Shown piece after piece: positions 21,212 through 29,174 of a DNA stretch of 34,925 bases. Origin of the DNA: a virus; IMG/VR virus record IMGVR_UViG_3300041955_001923, positions 1 to 34,925 of that record; one strand, written 5' to 3'. The notes beneath the pieces were generated by a model. That model had not been told where the DNA came from. It ran no database searches and saw only the letters and a list, made by a program, of their open reading frames with translations. The position numbers and the translations under genes were made by a program. How positions within the stretch are numbered: position 1 is the first letter of the stretch; each line of letters starts with the position of its first letter.

Positions 21212-24160
21212 ATGCCGGTAGTTCCAGGAGAGGCTTTTGTTCCAGCATTTGATGCACGACAGGAAATTCCGCAGGGTCAAGTGATCTACAACACAATCGA
21301 TAAGGCCACCCCTGAATCATTCGGCGGCCAAGTCGGGCAGACCCTTCAGCAGGCAGCGGACAAGCAAGAGCAGTCTGCCCTTGCCTACCAGCATTTAATT
21401 AACGAAACCTCCATAAACGATATTTATGCAAATCAATTTTCGCCCGCTTTTCGTGACTTATACGGTCAGTTCTATCAGCTTCGCGGGAAGGATGCTGCAG
21501 CGCAATTTCCGGCCTTTCAACAGCAAATGCTGGATTTGCGCAACCAGGTGCGCGATCAGCTTCCAAACTCGATGCAGCAAAAAATGTTCGATGCGTTATC
21601 GCAACGACGAATCAACATTGAACTTGATGGCATGCAAAGACACGCCTCAGAACAGGTAATGGCATGGAACACGGAGACCAGCAATAACATACTCGGTGCT
21701 TATGTCCAGAATGGAATTGATAAGTATAATGATCCGCAGCAACTCCAGCGAAACGAAAACAGCATTCTCGTTGAGACTGCCGCTTATGGCGCCGGAGGCC
21801 GGAATCCTGACGGCACACTAGATTATGGTCCTACCGGAGCGGGGCAATCAGCCGTAGCGATAAATATGAGGGCACAGCATTACATCGATCAGATGTACAA
21901 AGGCGCCATCGAAAGACAAATGATAACCGATCCTCAAGCTGGAATTGCGCTTTACGATCAGTACAAAAACAAGCTCTCCGGGCCTATGCAAGCTGAACTC
22001 GAAAGGGTTATCAAGCCGGTTCAGGAACTTGGACAGGCTCAGGCAGCCTATGGCAAGGTTACGGGTGGCGCAACGGCGGCAGCGATAGCGCAGGAAGCAC
22101 AGCGCCAGGGAGTTGACCCGGGTACGGCTCTGACGATCTGGAGCGCTGAGGGTGGCGTTACGAACCCACTCACGCCAAACGCCAAGGGCTCACCAGCTCT
22201 CGGGATCTTTCAGTTCATGCCGGACACGTGGGCCGGCATGGGCGGGACGGATCGGAACAGGACGGATATCAATCGTCAGATCCAGCTCGGAATAGCCCTT
22301 ACAAAGCAAAACAGCGATGCTCTCAAAGAAGACCTTGGACGGCAGCCGCAGCCATGGGAGGTCTATCTTGCTCACCAGCAGGGGATTGACGGGGCAACGG
22401 CGCTCATTCATGCAGATCCCAACGCCAACGCCGGTGATATCGTAGGAAATCCAAAAGCGATTAGCCAGAACGGCGGTACTCCGGACATGACCGTCAGCCG
22501 GTTTACCAACTACATCAAGGGTTACGTGGACAGGCATTCGATGATGTATGCGGCAAATGGTGTTCCCACCGCTCAGAATCTTACGGAGAATTACGAAACC
22601 GGTCTTCAGGCCGTGAGCGATCTTGCGCGCCAGGAACACCCGGGAGACCCACAGACCGAAGAACGATATCGAAGCCACTTTATTCAGCAGACGGGTCAGG
22701 CGCTCAATGCAGAGCGGGTGACGCAGCAGGCGAACGCCGGACTTATAAATAATGCTCTGACAGGGCCTGGACCTCTTAAATCCTGGCAGGAATTCATGTC
22801 TGATCCTGGAAGGGTGGATGCCTATAACAGTCTCTTCAAAACGGATCGCTCGATCTATGATAAGGTTGATAAGGCGATCACGACAAACGCCACGAGCGCG
22901 TGGGACCCTGCCGCTTCGGCCTCGACCGATCGACTTTACAACCAGCTTTACGGAATGTCGGTAACGGACAGGGACGGTTTCTCCAAACTCGATCTCATGC
23001 AGTATTACGGCGGGATGCCGGTATCTCAATTTAAGGACTTGAGAAATATTCAGCAAAAAATTCAGGAAAAGGACCCGGCTGAAGCGGCACGCCAAACCAA
23101 CATGAGCGCTTCTCTTACGGCCATCAGTGACGTGACGGATTTGGGCGCTGTTTCGCCGCAGTCGCCCTATTATAAGATGGATCAAGCTTCGGACCAGGTC
23201 TTTGAGCAGCAGAAATGGAACGAGTTTGTTGGAAGATTCGGGCAGGAGATCGGGGACTGGAGGCAGAACAACGGCGGCAAAATACCCTCTGTGCTGCAGG
23301 AAAGGGAGATCGCACAGCAAATCCTTTTTCCGCAAGGAACGCCGGCGCAGCACGCACAGCTTGGCGCCGAGGCCGCCTCAGGCTCCGAAATCCCAGGGCA
23401 CGGTGACACAGAGACGCTGGGACGCGGTGCCAAAACCGTCTCTCCATCTCCGAGTCCCCCCGTTTCCGCGTCAGTTTCATCCGAGGGCGCCAAGTTAACC
23501 AACCCGCCCCCAGACCATACAAATACCGGTATAAATATGAACGCAGATGCAAGTATGTTAGTATCTGACGGTAAACCCCATCAGGTCGATAGGGCGGAGC
23601 GGCAAACTGAGGGGATATCGCGCGATGCCGACGGGATGCATATTGCCGGCAGGGACGCCCCGCAGGAAGGGAATCCCTGGGGAACAGGGGCCGAAGGGAT
23701 GCCTGAGCTTTGGGACTTCCCAAAACATCCTGGGGTGACGAGAACTGATGAGGAGCCTTCAGATGCCGTTGCTTACTACACTCCGGATCGCCAGAAGTTT
23801 TTAGCTCCTCCCCAAACAGACTGGTCGGCCGTGTACGAGGCTGGTAAGGCGAATGGGCTAGACCCGATTGCAGCCTGGCGGGCACTCGGGTACTTCGGGG
23901 CGTTTGATTTTCAAAGGCAAAAAGATAAAAACCTTTTCATTAGTAAATATACGGACGCATCGAATTATGCGGTTGGCGTTTACATGAGGGGAGCAGGATT
24001 TTCTCTTGAGGAGACGAAATTTATAGCGGGACTGTTTGCGCATACAATGTCTTCAAATGCCGGCAAACCGGAACAGTCCACTTGGTGGACTAACGGCTGG
24101 AATGCGGCAGATTCAGGAGAATTCGCAAAACAGCCTGATTCGATGCAAGATATCGAATAA
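21212..24160 (+). CDS. Ejection protein with lytic transglycosylase and effector-like C-terminal domain
   Basis: 982 residues. Residues 1-285 are long helices (gp15/16-like). Residues ~295-420 are a lytic transglycosylase domain: GVDPGTALTIWSAEGG with catalytic Glu313, then LGIFQFMPDTWAGMGG. Residues ~430-725 are helical. Residues ~728-755 are encoded by an in-frame word repeat. The last ~225 residues are different in character (GYFGAFDFQRQKDKNLFIS, YTDASNYAVGVYMRGAGFS, SSNAGKPEQSTWWTNGW) and resemble C-terminal domains of polymorphic toxins, perhaps toxin-44-like; this is a by-eye comparison. The enzyme would open peptidoglycan for the DNA conduit. Partial copies of residues ~280-725 recur downstream with other C-termini. 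Confidence 0.85.
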   Translation: MPVVPGEAFVPAFDARQEIPQGQVIYNTIDKATPESFGGQVGQTLQQAADKQEQSALAYQHLINETSINDIYANQFSPAFRDLYGQFYQLRGKDAAAQFPAFQQQMLDLRNQVRDQLPNSMQQKMFDALSQRRINIELDGMQRHASEQVMAWNTETSNNILGAYVQNGIDKYNDPQQLQRNENSILVETAAYGAGGRNPDGTLDYGPTGAGQSAVAINMRAQHYIDQMYKGAIERQMITDPQAGIALYDQYKNKLSGPMQAELERVIKPVQELGQAQAAYGKVTGGATAAAIAQEAQRQGVDPGTALTIWSAEGGVTNPLTPNAKGSPALGIFQFMPDTWAGMGGTDRNRTDINRQIQLGIALTKQNSDALKEDLGRQPQPWEVYLAHQQGIDGATALIHADPNANAGDIVGNPKAISQNGGTPDMTVSRFTNYIKGYVDRHSMMYAANGVPTAQNLTENYETGLQAVSDLARQEHPGDPQTEERYRSHFIQQTGQALNAERVTQQANAGLINNALTGPGPLKSWQEFMSDPGRVDAYNSLFKTDRSIYDKVDKAITTNATSAWDPAASASTDRLYNQLYGMSVTDRDGFSKLDLMQYYGGMPVSQFKDLRNIQQKIQEKDPAEAARQTNMSASLTAISDVTDLGAVSPQSPYYKMDQASDQVFEQQKWNEFVGRFGQEIGDWRQNNGGKIPSVLQEREIAQQILFPQGTPAQHAQLGAEAASGSEIPGHGDTETLGRGAKTVSPSPSPPVSASVSSEGAKLTNPPPDHTNTGINMNADASMLVSDGKPHQVDRAERQTEGISRDADGMHIAGRDAPQEGNPWGTGAEGMPELWDFPKHPGVTRTDEEPSDAVAYYTPDRQKFLAPPQTDWSAVYEAGKANGLDPIAAWRALGYFGAFDFQRQKDKNLFISKYTDASNYAVGVYMRGAGFSLEETKFIAGLFAHTMSSNAGKPEQSTWWTNGWNAADSGEFAKQPDSMQDIE
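22656..23448 (+). repeat. 793-bp segment duplicated at 34084-34876
   Basis: The two segments align at a constant offset of 11428 bases from CCGAAGAACG at the left to TCTCCATC at the right, so there is no net insertion or deletion. They are nearly identical but carry scattered substitutions and two short clusters of change (near 22796-22800/34224-34228 and 22880-22910/34308-34338). A more diverged partial copy lies at about 30590-31880. Confidence 0.9.
23398..23478 (+). repeat. Word-repeat element inside the ejection-protein gene
   Basis: GACACAGAGACGCTGGGACG on the left and GTCTCTCCATCTCCGAGTCC, CGTTTCCGCGTCAG on the right form the same kind of inverted word pair that otherwise lies between genes (compare GACACGGAGACGCGG at 19912). 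It is in frame and adds residues GHGDTETLGRGAKTVS plus a Ser/Pro stretch at the boundary to the C-terminal domain. The second gene copy lacks it; the third has the left half. Confidence 0.7.
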
Positions 24161-24210
24161 CATAGCTATCCTACAGTAGATAGGTCTCCATAGCAGGGGT
24201 GGAGTTGAGC

Positions 24211-24648
24211 ATGAAGGGATGGCCTCGTCACTTGCAGTACGCTTGGCGTTGGGTCCGCATACCAGTGATTATAGTGATGGTGCTTTATTTAGTCCTTATC
24301 TGTATGCGAGCAGGGTATCACAGCACTTGTGCGCACGATATCCGGACGATAACCCCACAGCAGGGGAATTTTGACGCGGTAGTAGAAGAAGAATGTTGTA
24401 GCGGGTTCGGTGGCTGGTGTGAAGTGACGATTAAACTTCGCTGGAGAACCGGATGGGGTCTGGATACTAAGATATTTGCCTATGATCCAGATCTTGGACC
24501 GGGTGGGACTCATGATCCGGTCGTGGCTTGGTTGAGTGCAAATGAGTTAGAGATAGCTGTGGATAGTGTTAGTCACATTCATAGCCAACTTGGGCAAGCT
24601 CGCGGAGTCAAGATCACGTACCGCATCGGGAGTGTGAAGCACCCGTGA
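24211..24648 (+). CDS. Membrane-anchored protein, possible immunity protein
   Basis: 145 residues with one N-terminal transmembrane helix (residues ~15-35, RIPVIIVMVLYLVLICM) preceded by basic residues, so the C-terminal ~110 residues should face the periplasm. These contain a Cys-rich stretch (EEECCSGFGGWCEV) and a beta-rich WLSANELEIAV region. Start at 24211 because GGAG lies 6 bases upstream. It follows directly the ejection protein whose C-terminus looks like a toxin; a small membrane protein in that place would suit an immunity role, but no sequence motif proves it. Codon use appears less GC-rich than the virion genes. Confidence 0.6.
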   Translation: MKGWPRHLQYAWRWVRIPVIIVMVLYLVLICMRAGYHSTCAHDIRTITPQQGNFDAVVEEECCSGFGGWCEVTIKLRWRTGWGLDTKIFAYDPDLGPGGTHDPVVAWLSANELEIAVDSVSHIHSQLGQARGVKITYRIGSVKHP

Positions 24649-24681
24649 GGAGGCGGCATGAATACCTCGGGGAATCTTTAA
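24649..24681 (+). other. Strong translation start followed by only seven codons
   Basis: GGAGG at 24649-24653 stands 4 bases before ATG at 24658. The frame closes with TAA at 24679-24681 after MNTSGNL. Such a strong start for so short a frame suggests a gene cut off at this point, at the left edge of the TIGR04255 island, or a leader peptide. Confidence 0.4.
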
Positions 24682-24734
24682 TTTTCGGACTGTCCCATTT
24701 TAAGGTAGTGGCGCCTACTCATTGCATGCTCTAT

Positions 24735-24765
24735 GGTATAATAATTGCAAGACTTTTGGAGTCTT
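24735..24765 (+). promoter_or_regulatory. Sigma70-type extended -10 promoter and 5' hairpin
   Basis: TGGTATAAT (TATAAT at 24737-24742, with TG one base before it) is a consensus extended -10. No good -35 is seen at 17 bp. About seven bases downstream AAGACT (24749-24754) and AGTCTT (24760-24765) can form a hairpin at the expected 5' end of the transcript. It drives toward the TIGR04255 gene and is the clearest promoter in the window. Confidence 0.55.
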
Positions 24766-24905
24766 TATAGCATAAATATCGAATGTTTAGTGTTGCGATT
24801 TCGCCAAAGTCTGATAATCTTAATTATACAATGAACACTGCGCAATGTCCACAAGCCTCCAGGGTGGGGAAGGGAGGACGGAATAAAGAAAGGCTGGTAG
24901 TAGGT

Positions 24906-25667
24906 ATGGCAAAACGCGGACGCGCAATTCCATCGGAGCTTAAGCATGATGCGATCGTCGAAGCGCTCCTTGAGATCCGTTTCGACATGCGAAAGGAAAC
25001 CATTCCGGAGATTTTGTTTGGCCGCCTCGCTGAGCACGGGCCGTGGAAAGGATTCGAGCAAAGGCCACTGCCGGCTTATCAAGTCCCTCCGCCCCTGCGA
25101 CAAGCTGATCCGAACCTTCGCTTTCAACCTGTCTTTGAGTTGGCCGCACCTGATAAGCGGCGTACTATCCGCATTGGTCCGCATGTGTTGTCATACCATC
25201 GGCTCCGCCCGTACGTGGGTTGGGAAAAGTTCAAGCCTGAACTGGGGGAAGCAATTGACGGGTTGTTTTCGACGACTGAGGGTTTGAGCATCCGACGACT
25301 GGGGTTCCGATATATAAACGCGCTTCAAACCGATGTTCACGGCATCAGGTCGATATTGGACCTCGATCTGAAACTTTCAATAGCGGAGGAGAGTGTCTCC
25401 AGTAATGTGAACATCAACTTCACCACTGACATAAGCAACGATACTAACTGCACTGTTCGTATTGCCACGTCTGAATTCGTTCAAGGCGAGCTGCCGCCGA
25501 ACACTTCTGTCTTTGTCGATGTCGACGTTTTTACCAAAGAGGCCTTCAGAACGGAAGACCAAATCGAAGTAAAAAAATGGGTTGAGTTTGCCCACACGAA
25601 GGAGAAGGAGCAATTCTTCCGGCTTTTAACGGATCAGACTATTGACTCGCTCAAGAAGGAGGGATGA
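24906..25667 (+). CDS. TIGR04255 family protein
   Basis: 253 residues from MAKRGRAIPSELKHD, the usual length of this sporadically distributed family. Signatures: AIVEALLEIRFDM at residues ~17-29, IGPHVLSYHRLRPYVGWEKF at ~104-123, IRRLGFRYINAL at ~140-151, and KKWVEFAHTKEKEQFFRLLT near the end. No enzyme function is known for the family, which appears in mobile and accessory loci. I use the ATG at 24906 because the family begins shortly after it; the frame opens at 24783 but that extension has no family character. A promoter lies at 24735. First of three tightly packed genes. Confidence 0.78.
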   Translation: MAKRGRAIPSELKHDAIVEALLEIRFDMRKETIPEILFGRLAEHGPWKGFEQRPLPAYQVPPPLRQADPNLRFQPVFELAAPDKRRTIRIGPHVLSYHRLRPYVGWEKFKPELGEAIDGLFSTTEGLSIRRLGFRYINALQTDVHGIRSILDLDLKLSIAEESVSSNVNINFTTDISNDTNCTVRIATSEFVQGELPPNTSVFVDVDVFTKEAFRTEDQIEVKKWVEFAHTKEKEQFFRLLTDQTIDSLKKEG

Positions 25668-26243
25668 ATGCTCGCCAGCGCGACTGCAGAAGCTACAGCG
25701 TCATTTGGCATTAGAACTCGTGATGATTACTTGTCATCAGCGCATGCCGCCGAAGTGACCGGGCGTTACATCAGGAGGTTCTTTCCAGCTTCTCCACCGG
25801 TACTTTCGGACACCAAACCTGAGGACTCCATAAAGAGCCCAAGCCGTATCAAGCCCCAATGGCTCGCAACTGTTCAGGAACGCATGTACAGTTCAATCGT
25901 GCCTAAGGACAAGGAATTGGAGAATGATGGACGCTGGTTAAGGTATGGCGTGGCTGAGATAGCGTCCGCATTCTTTCAAATGACCTCAGATCTGTTGCCA
26001 AGCGAGCCACACATTTATGGGTCACAAATCGGTGATCTCGTTGCAGAGTTTGAGGATACACATGGGACTATGACGAGCATCATTACGCCCACGTCTGTCA
26101 TATTGTTTGCTGTGGTGGACGGCGTCCCTATTGAAAAAAGGTTAGTGCCCGGAAGTGATAGTCCCACCGCGTTGCGACGGGAATTACGAGAGTTGACTGA
26201 AAGCCTGCGGACGGGACAGCATGACGTGGAGACCACAAAATAA
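25668..26243 (+). CDS. Unknown protein, second gene of the TIGR04255 island
   Basis: 191 residues, starting directly at the base after the upstream stop, with AAGGAGGG as ribosome site in the upstream 3' end. Soluble, with a mixed alpha/beta look; a hydrophobic strand pair (SIITPTSVILFAVVDGVPIE) at ~138-158 and a charged C-terminal helix. No motif recognised. The exact abutment with the TIGR04255 gene and overlap with the next gene mean the three proteins are made together and probably act together. Confidence 0.65.
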   Translation: MLASATAEATASFGIRTRDDYLSSAHAAEVTGRYIRRFFPASPPVLSDTKPEDSIKSPSRIKPQWLATVQERMYSSIVPKDKELENDGRWLRYGVAEIASAFFQMTSDLLPSEPHIYGSQIGDLVAEFEDTHGTMTSIITPTSVILFAVVDGVPIEKRLVPGSDSPTALRRELRELTESLRTGQHDVETTK

Positions 26244-26694
26244 TGAGGACGTTGGGCCAAATGAACATATTGGTCGCCGCATCTTTGATGAGCCCCCGCT
26301 GGTAGGGGCGCGGGATCAGAAGCCCTTAGAGCGGCTAAGTATTCAGCATTTCGAGGATAAGGACGGGGAGGTGTCGCTCGACCGGCTAGGCCGGACGGGT
26401 ATCGACAAAGGCGTGGTAGGATACCTGCGGCGCCGAGCTGATAAAGCGGGGACTAAATTCAGGCGTACTAAGGCATTCCGTGGTTGGGCGGTACTCACCG
26501 CCCGCAAATTTGGGAGTCCCCCAGCTCCACCTGGCCATGCACTTTCCGTGATCGCTTCGCCTGTGCATGGAGACGACCTGGACGAAAATATCTACCACGC
26601 GTATGTTGTTGACCCGCGGAAAGATCGCTACATAATGGCGCTATATCTGCGCGAGTTGTTTGAAAATCACGGGACAGTGACAGAGGTAAAATAG
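26221..26694 (+). CDS. Unknown protein, third gene of the TIGR04255 island
   Basis: 157 residues, overlapping the previous gene by 23 bases. The N-terminal third is acidic and probably flexible; the central part is basic (GYLRRRADKAGTKFRRTKAF); the C-terminal part (HALSVIASPVHGDDLDENIY, HAYVVDPRKDRYIMALYLRE) looks like a compact alpha/beta domain. No known family. After its TAG the same frame continues for 24 further codons of basic character, which may be coincidence. Confidence 0.6.
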   Translation: MTWRPQNNEDVGPNEHIGRRIFDEPPLVGARDQKPLERLSIQHFEDKDGEVSLDRLGRTGIDKGVVGYLRRRADKAGTKFRRTKAFRGWAVLTARKFGSPPAPPGHALSVIASPVHGDDLDENIYHAYVVDPRKDRYIMALYLRELFENHGTVTEVK

Positions 26695-26905
26695 GCCACG
26701 CTGGTAAAGCGTAAGAACAGATTTTTGCGATTTCTTCCCGCTTGGTTTAGAAAGTGGCTTATCAAGCCGCGCGGATGATCGTCGTTGTGCTTGTTGGGGT
26801 AGTCGTGGATTTGATTCTCGGTTGTACCAGCGTAGGGGTTCCAAGCTTCCTCTTAGGCTTACTTTATTAAATCTGATACCTTGATCTGGGACATTCCCGT
26901 GCCTA
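26695..26905 (+). other. Gap with two possible tiny overlapping frames
   Basis: The 26221 frame continues past its TAG as a basic peptide (KRKNRFLRFLPAWFRKWLIK) to TGA at 26776-26778. There it overlaps, as ATGA, an ATG at 26775 that opens a 31-residue hydrophobic frame (MIVVVLVGVVVDLILGC...) ending TAA at 26868-26870. A basic stretch followed by a hydrophobic one could be a broken small membrane protein. Coding status is uncertain. Confidence 0.3.
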
Positions 26906-27526
26906 ATGCCAGAAGCGCTTCAACTCGATCTTTCAGACTTGCCCAAGCAACAGGCAGCGCCACTCACACTTGACCTTTCCGATCTGCCGAAGCAGCAAAG
27001 CGCACCACTGCAACTTGACTTGTCCGATCTTCCTAAAGCCGGCGCCGCCAGATACGTTGACGAAACGATAGCGCAGAAAGCAAAACCCGAAGATTCCTGG
27101 TTCTGGCAGAGCTTGGAATCCAGCGACACACTGAAACCTTACGCCCAGAAAGTGAGAGAATACGTTGAAAGCCCTACCGACACCAAAGGGGCCTGGGATT
27201 GGCTGACGAGCACCGTTCCGAAGTCGGCGGCTCAGTTGGGCGTCGGTTTGGCGAGGACGCCTTTTGACCTTGCCCAGACCTTTAGCGGCGAGTCTCGGGC
27301 CGCAATTGAAAAGTTTCTCCAGGAACACCCCGAATATGAGCAGATCGTTCGAGAAGACCCGACCGGTGAGAGCCTGCAAGCACTTGCCGGGATAGGCGCG
27401 GTGGAAGGAACCCTCAAGACGGCGGAAATGGCGGCCAAAGGGGCGGCGGTATTCATCGGAAAACCCCTGGGCATTGATACCGAAAACCAAACCTGGACCT
27501 GGGAGAATTTTAAAGATGCATGGTGA
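26906..27526 (+). CDS. N-terminal fragment of a polyvalent protein, three LDLSDLP repeats
   Basis: 206 residues. Three 15-residue repeats open the protein (LQLDLSDLPKQQAAP, LTLDLSDLPKQQSAP, LQLDLSDLPKAGAAR). The protein motif is kept although synonymous positions differ between copies, so the peptide itself seems to be under selection. A helical region follows, and the frame stops at TGA right where frame 1 continues with similar style (27520). This is the start of a large phage polyvalent protein of the kind encoded after ejection proteins and delivered with phage DNA. No strong ribosome site. Probably a broken gene. Confidence 0.65.
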   Translation: MPEALQLDLSDLPKQQAAPLTLDLSDLPKQQSAPLQLDLSDLPKAGAARYVDETIAQKAKPEDSWFWQSLESSDTLKPYAQKVREYVESPTDTKGAWDWLTSTVPKSAAQLGVGLARTPFDLAQTFSGESRAAIEKFLQEHPEYEQIVREDPTGESLQALAGIGAVEGTLKTAEMAAKGAAVFIGKPLGIDTENQTWTWENFKDAW

Positions 27527-27828
27527 ATCATCCGGTGGAATCATTCGCAGGAGTTTACCCGTTCGGCGCATCGTTTTTGAAGCGCAAGGGAATCACGCCT
27601 TCCGAGACTCAGATTAGAGAACTTGTGGAATCGGCGGTAAAGGATGAGAAAACACCTCTTGCGCAAGAGCTGAAAGAGGAATTGGCGAAAGGGCCTCCAC
27701 AGGAAGCTACTGTAACGCAAAACGAAAATCCACGACCAGGGGTTGTTGAATACCCTGCAAAGACATCTGCGAATATGGATAATACAAGGTGCTCAGGAAC
27801 CGGCAAGGATAGCAGGGACACCGTCTGA
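27520..27828 (+). pseudogene. Polyvalent protein remnant, middle part
   Basis: Frame 1 continues the previous fragment (VESFAGVYPFGASFLKRKGI, IRELVESAVKDEK). Near 27782 coding style passes back to frame 2 (QGAQEPARIAGTPSETDEGS) until about 27876, where TAG closes it, and from 27879 frame 3 takes over. Three frame changes within 400 bases indicate an accumulation of indels. The stretch looks like a low-complexity linker between the N-terminal part and the JAB domain. Confidence 0.55.
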
Positions 27829-27878
27829 AACAGATGAGGGCAGCAAAACATCGCTGGCCCCAAGTACTGCTCAGATAA

Positions 27879-29006
27879 TCCACGTTAGATGGCAGTGCGG
27901 TTAGTGCACGCCAAGCTGATATTCTCAGCGAACCTGAGCGATCATATCTCGAAGAATCAAAGAGGGTCAAAAAAGAACTTGAAACACAAGGCCGGGAAGA
28001 GGAACAATCAGGCTCAATTCAACCAGCATCTGCCACCGAAAGAGAAATTGGAGAGACTAGCGGATCGCAACCAGTTCCTGCTGTCGCCGGACCTTTTACG
28101 ACCATTGGAAAAGCGTTCCAGGATATCGAAAAAGAACCGGTCCATATAATCGGTCAGCCTATCAAGAGTTATGCTGATCTGGCTGAGCTTGCCCAAGGTT
28201 GGAGAAATCCAAATTATGAAGAGCTGCGTTATGTCTTTGTTAAGCGTGGAGTAATAGTTGACCACGAGGGCGTCACCTGTATGCACCCTGGATACTCCAC
28301 AGTTTATCTGGGTGACCTCGACCAATATATCGAGCACCTGCAAGACCGCATCAAGGCGCTGGGTGCTGACAGGCTCTACATGGTCCACAACCACCCGAAT
28401 GGAAATCCAACACCTTCGGACTCAGATATATGGGCCACTACAGCCATAGCCATGTCCATCCCGCAATTTAAGGGTCATATCATTATAAATTCGGGGAAAT
28501 ACGGTTATATAAACAGCACAGGATCAGACGCGACGGTCAAGCCACTCCCAAATCTTTCAAGTGCTTGGATTGACCCGATTATCCAACCTTCGGTTCCACA
28601 TGAATTGCTGGAAAGCAACGCCAGAACCATAGAGCACATCGCAAGCTGGGCTAAGGCGCTTATCAAAGATCGTGATATGCCGGTCCTCGTCTACATTGAC
28701 TCCGATAGTAAGGTGCGCGGGCTTCAGGAGGTCCACCCGCAGATTTTTACCAACATCCAGTTAATGCGCGAGAAGATGCCGCAAAAGCTTGTCGATTTCG
28801 GTTCGATAGGGGCTGTAGCCGTGCTTCCGGACAAACTTACCGAGGAAATGCTCGACGCGGTGAGAGCGTATGTTTCGGCACATGTACTTTGGGATGCCGT
28901 AGGGTTTGCTGGCAGGCTCCCATATTCATTTAGCGCAGGAGAACCCGATCTGAATTATTTTGGCGGTCGGTTGCGCGACACCATGCCTGCACAGACTGTC
29001 CGGTGA
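27879..29006 (+). pseudogene. Polyvalent protein remnant with JAB (RadC-like) domain
   Basis: Frame 3 is open from 27879 and reads a Glu-rich linker, then SYADLAELAQGWRNPNYEEL, VFVKRGVIVDHEGVTCM and VHNHPNGNPTPSDSD. This is the JAB/MPN metalloprotease domain found in phage polyvalent proteins: Glu before the GVT strand, H-x-H-P, Ser and Asp are all present, so the active site looks intact. But there is no ATG, GTG or TTG in this frame before 28281, which lies after the catalytic Glu, so no complete domain can be made without the lost upstream parts. The C-terminal 130 residues have no recognised domain. Confidence 0.7.
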
Positions 29007-29174
29007 CGGTAAAGAAAATTTTCGCTGGGTTCAGTCTGATGCAACCTTGCAGCGAGGCAGGGCAAATTACACATGCGCAGGATTTTTGCCAGATCAGGTG
29101 AAATCCCCGTTTGCCTGTAGTAAATTTGGGAGAAACGATCCCCAAATATGTACTTCATCCGGCGAGGTGCTTTT

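Noticed and set aside
22190-23353. 387-residue minus-strand frame, recurring at 30722-31240 and 33825-34748
   Set aside because: It recurs only because the + strand gene is duplicated; its arginine-rich sequence has no protein character.
24906-26694. The TIGR04255 island as a toxin-antitoxin pair
   Set aside because: Three proteins of 157-253 residues without any known toxin or antitoxin motif; only a cargo role in general is supportable.
26780-26850. tRNA-like stretch (GATTTGATTCTCGG...ACCAGC)
   Set aside because: No acceptor stem or anticodon arm can be formed around it on either strand.
29007-29174. Coding sequence between the two JAB regions
   Set aside because: Short overlapping frames in all phases, none with a start site or continuous character; at most remnants of the polyvalent gene.
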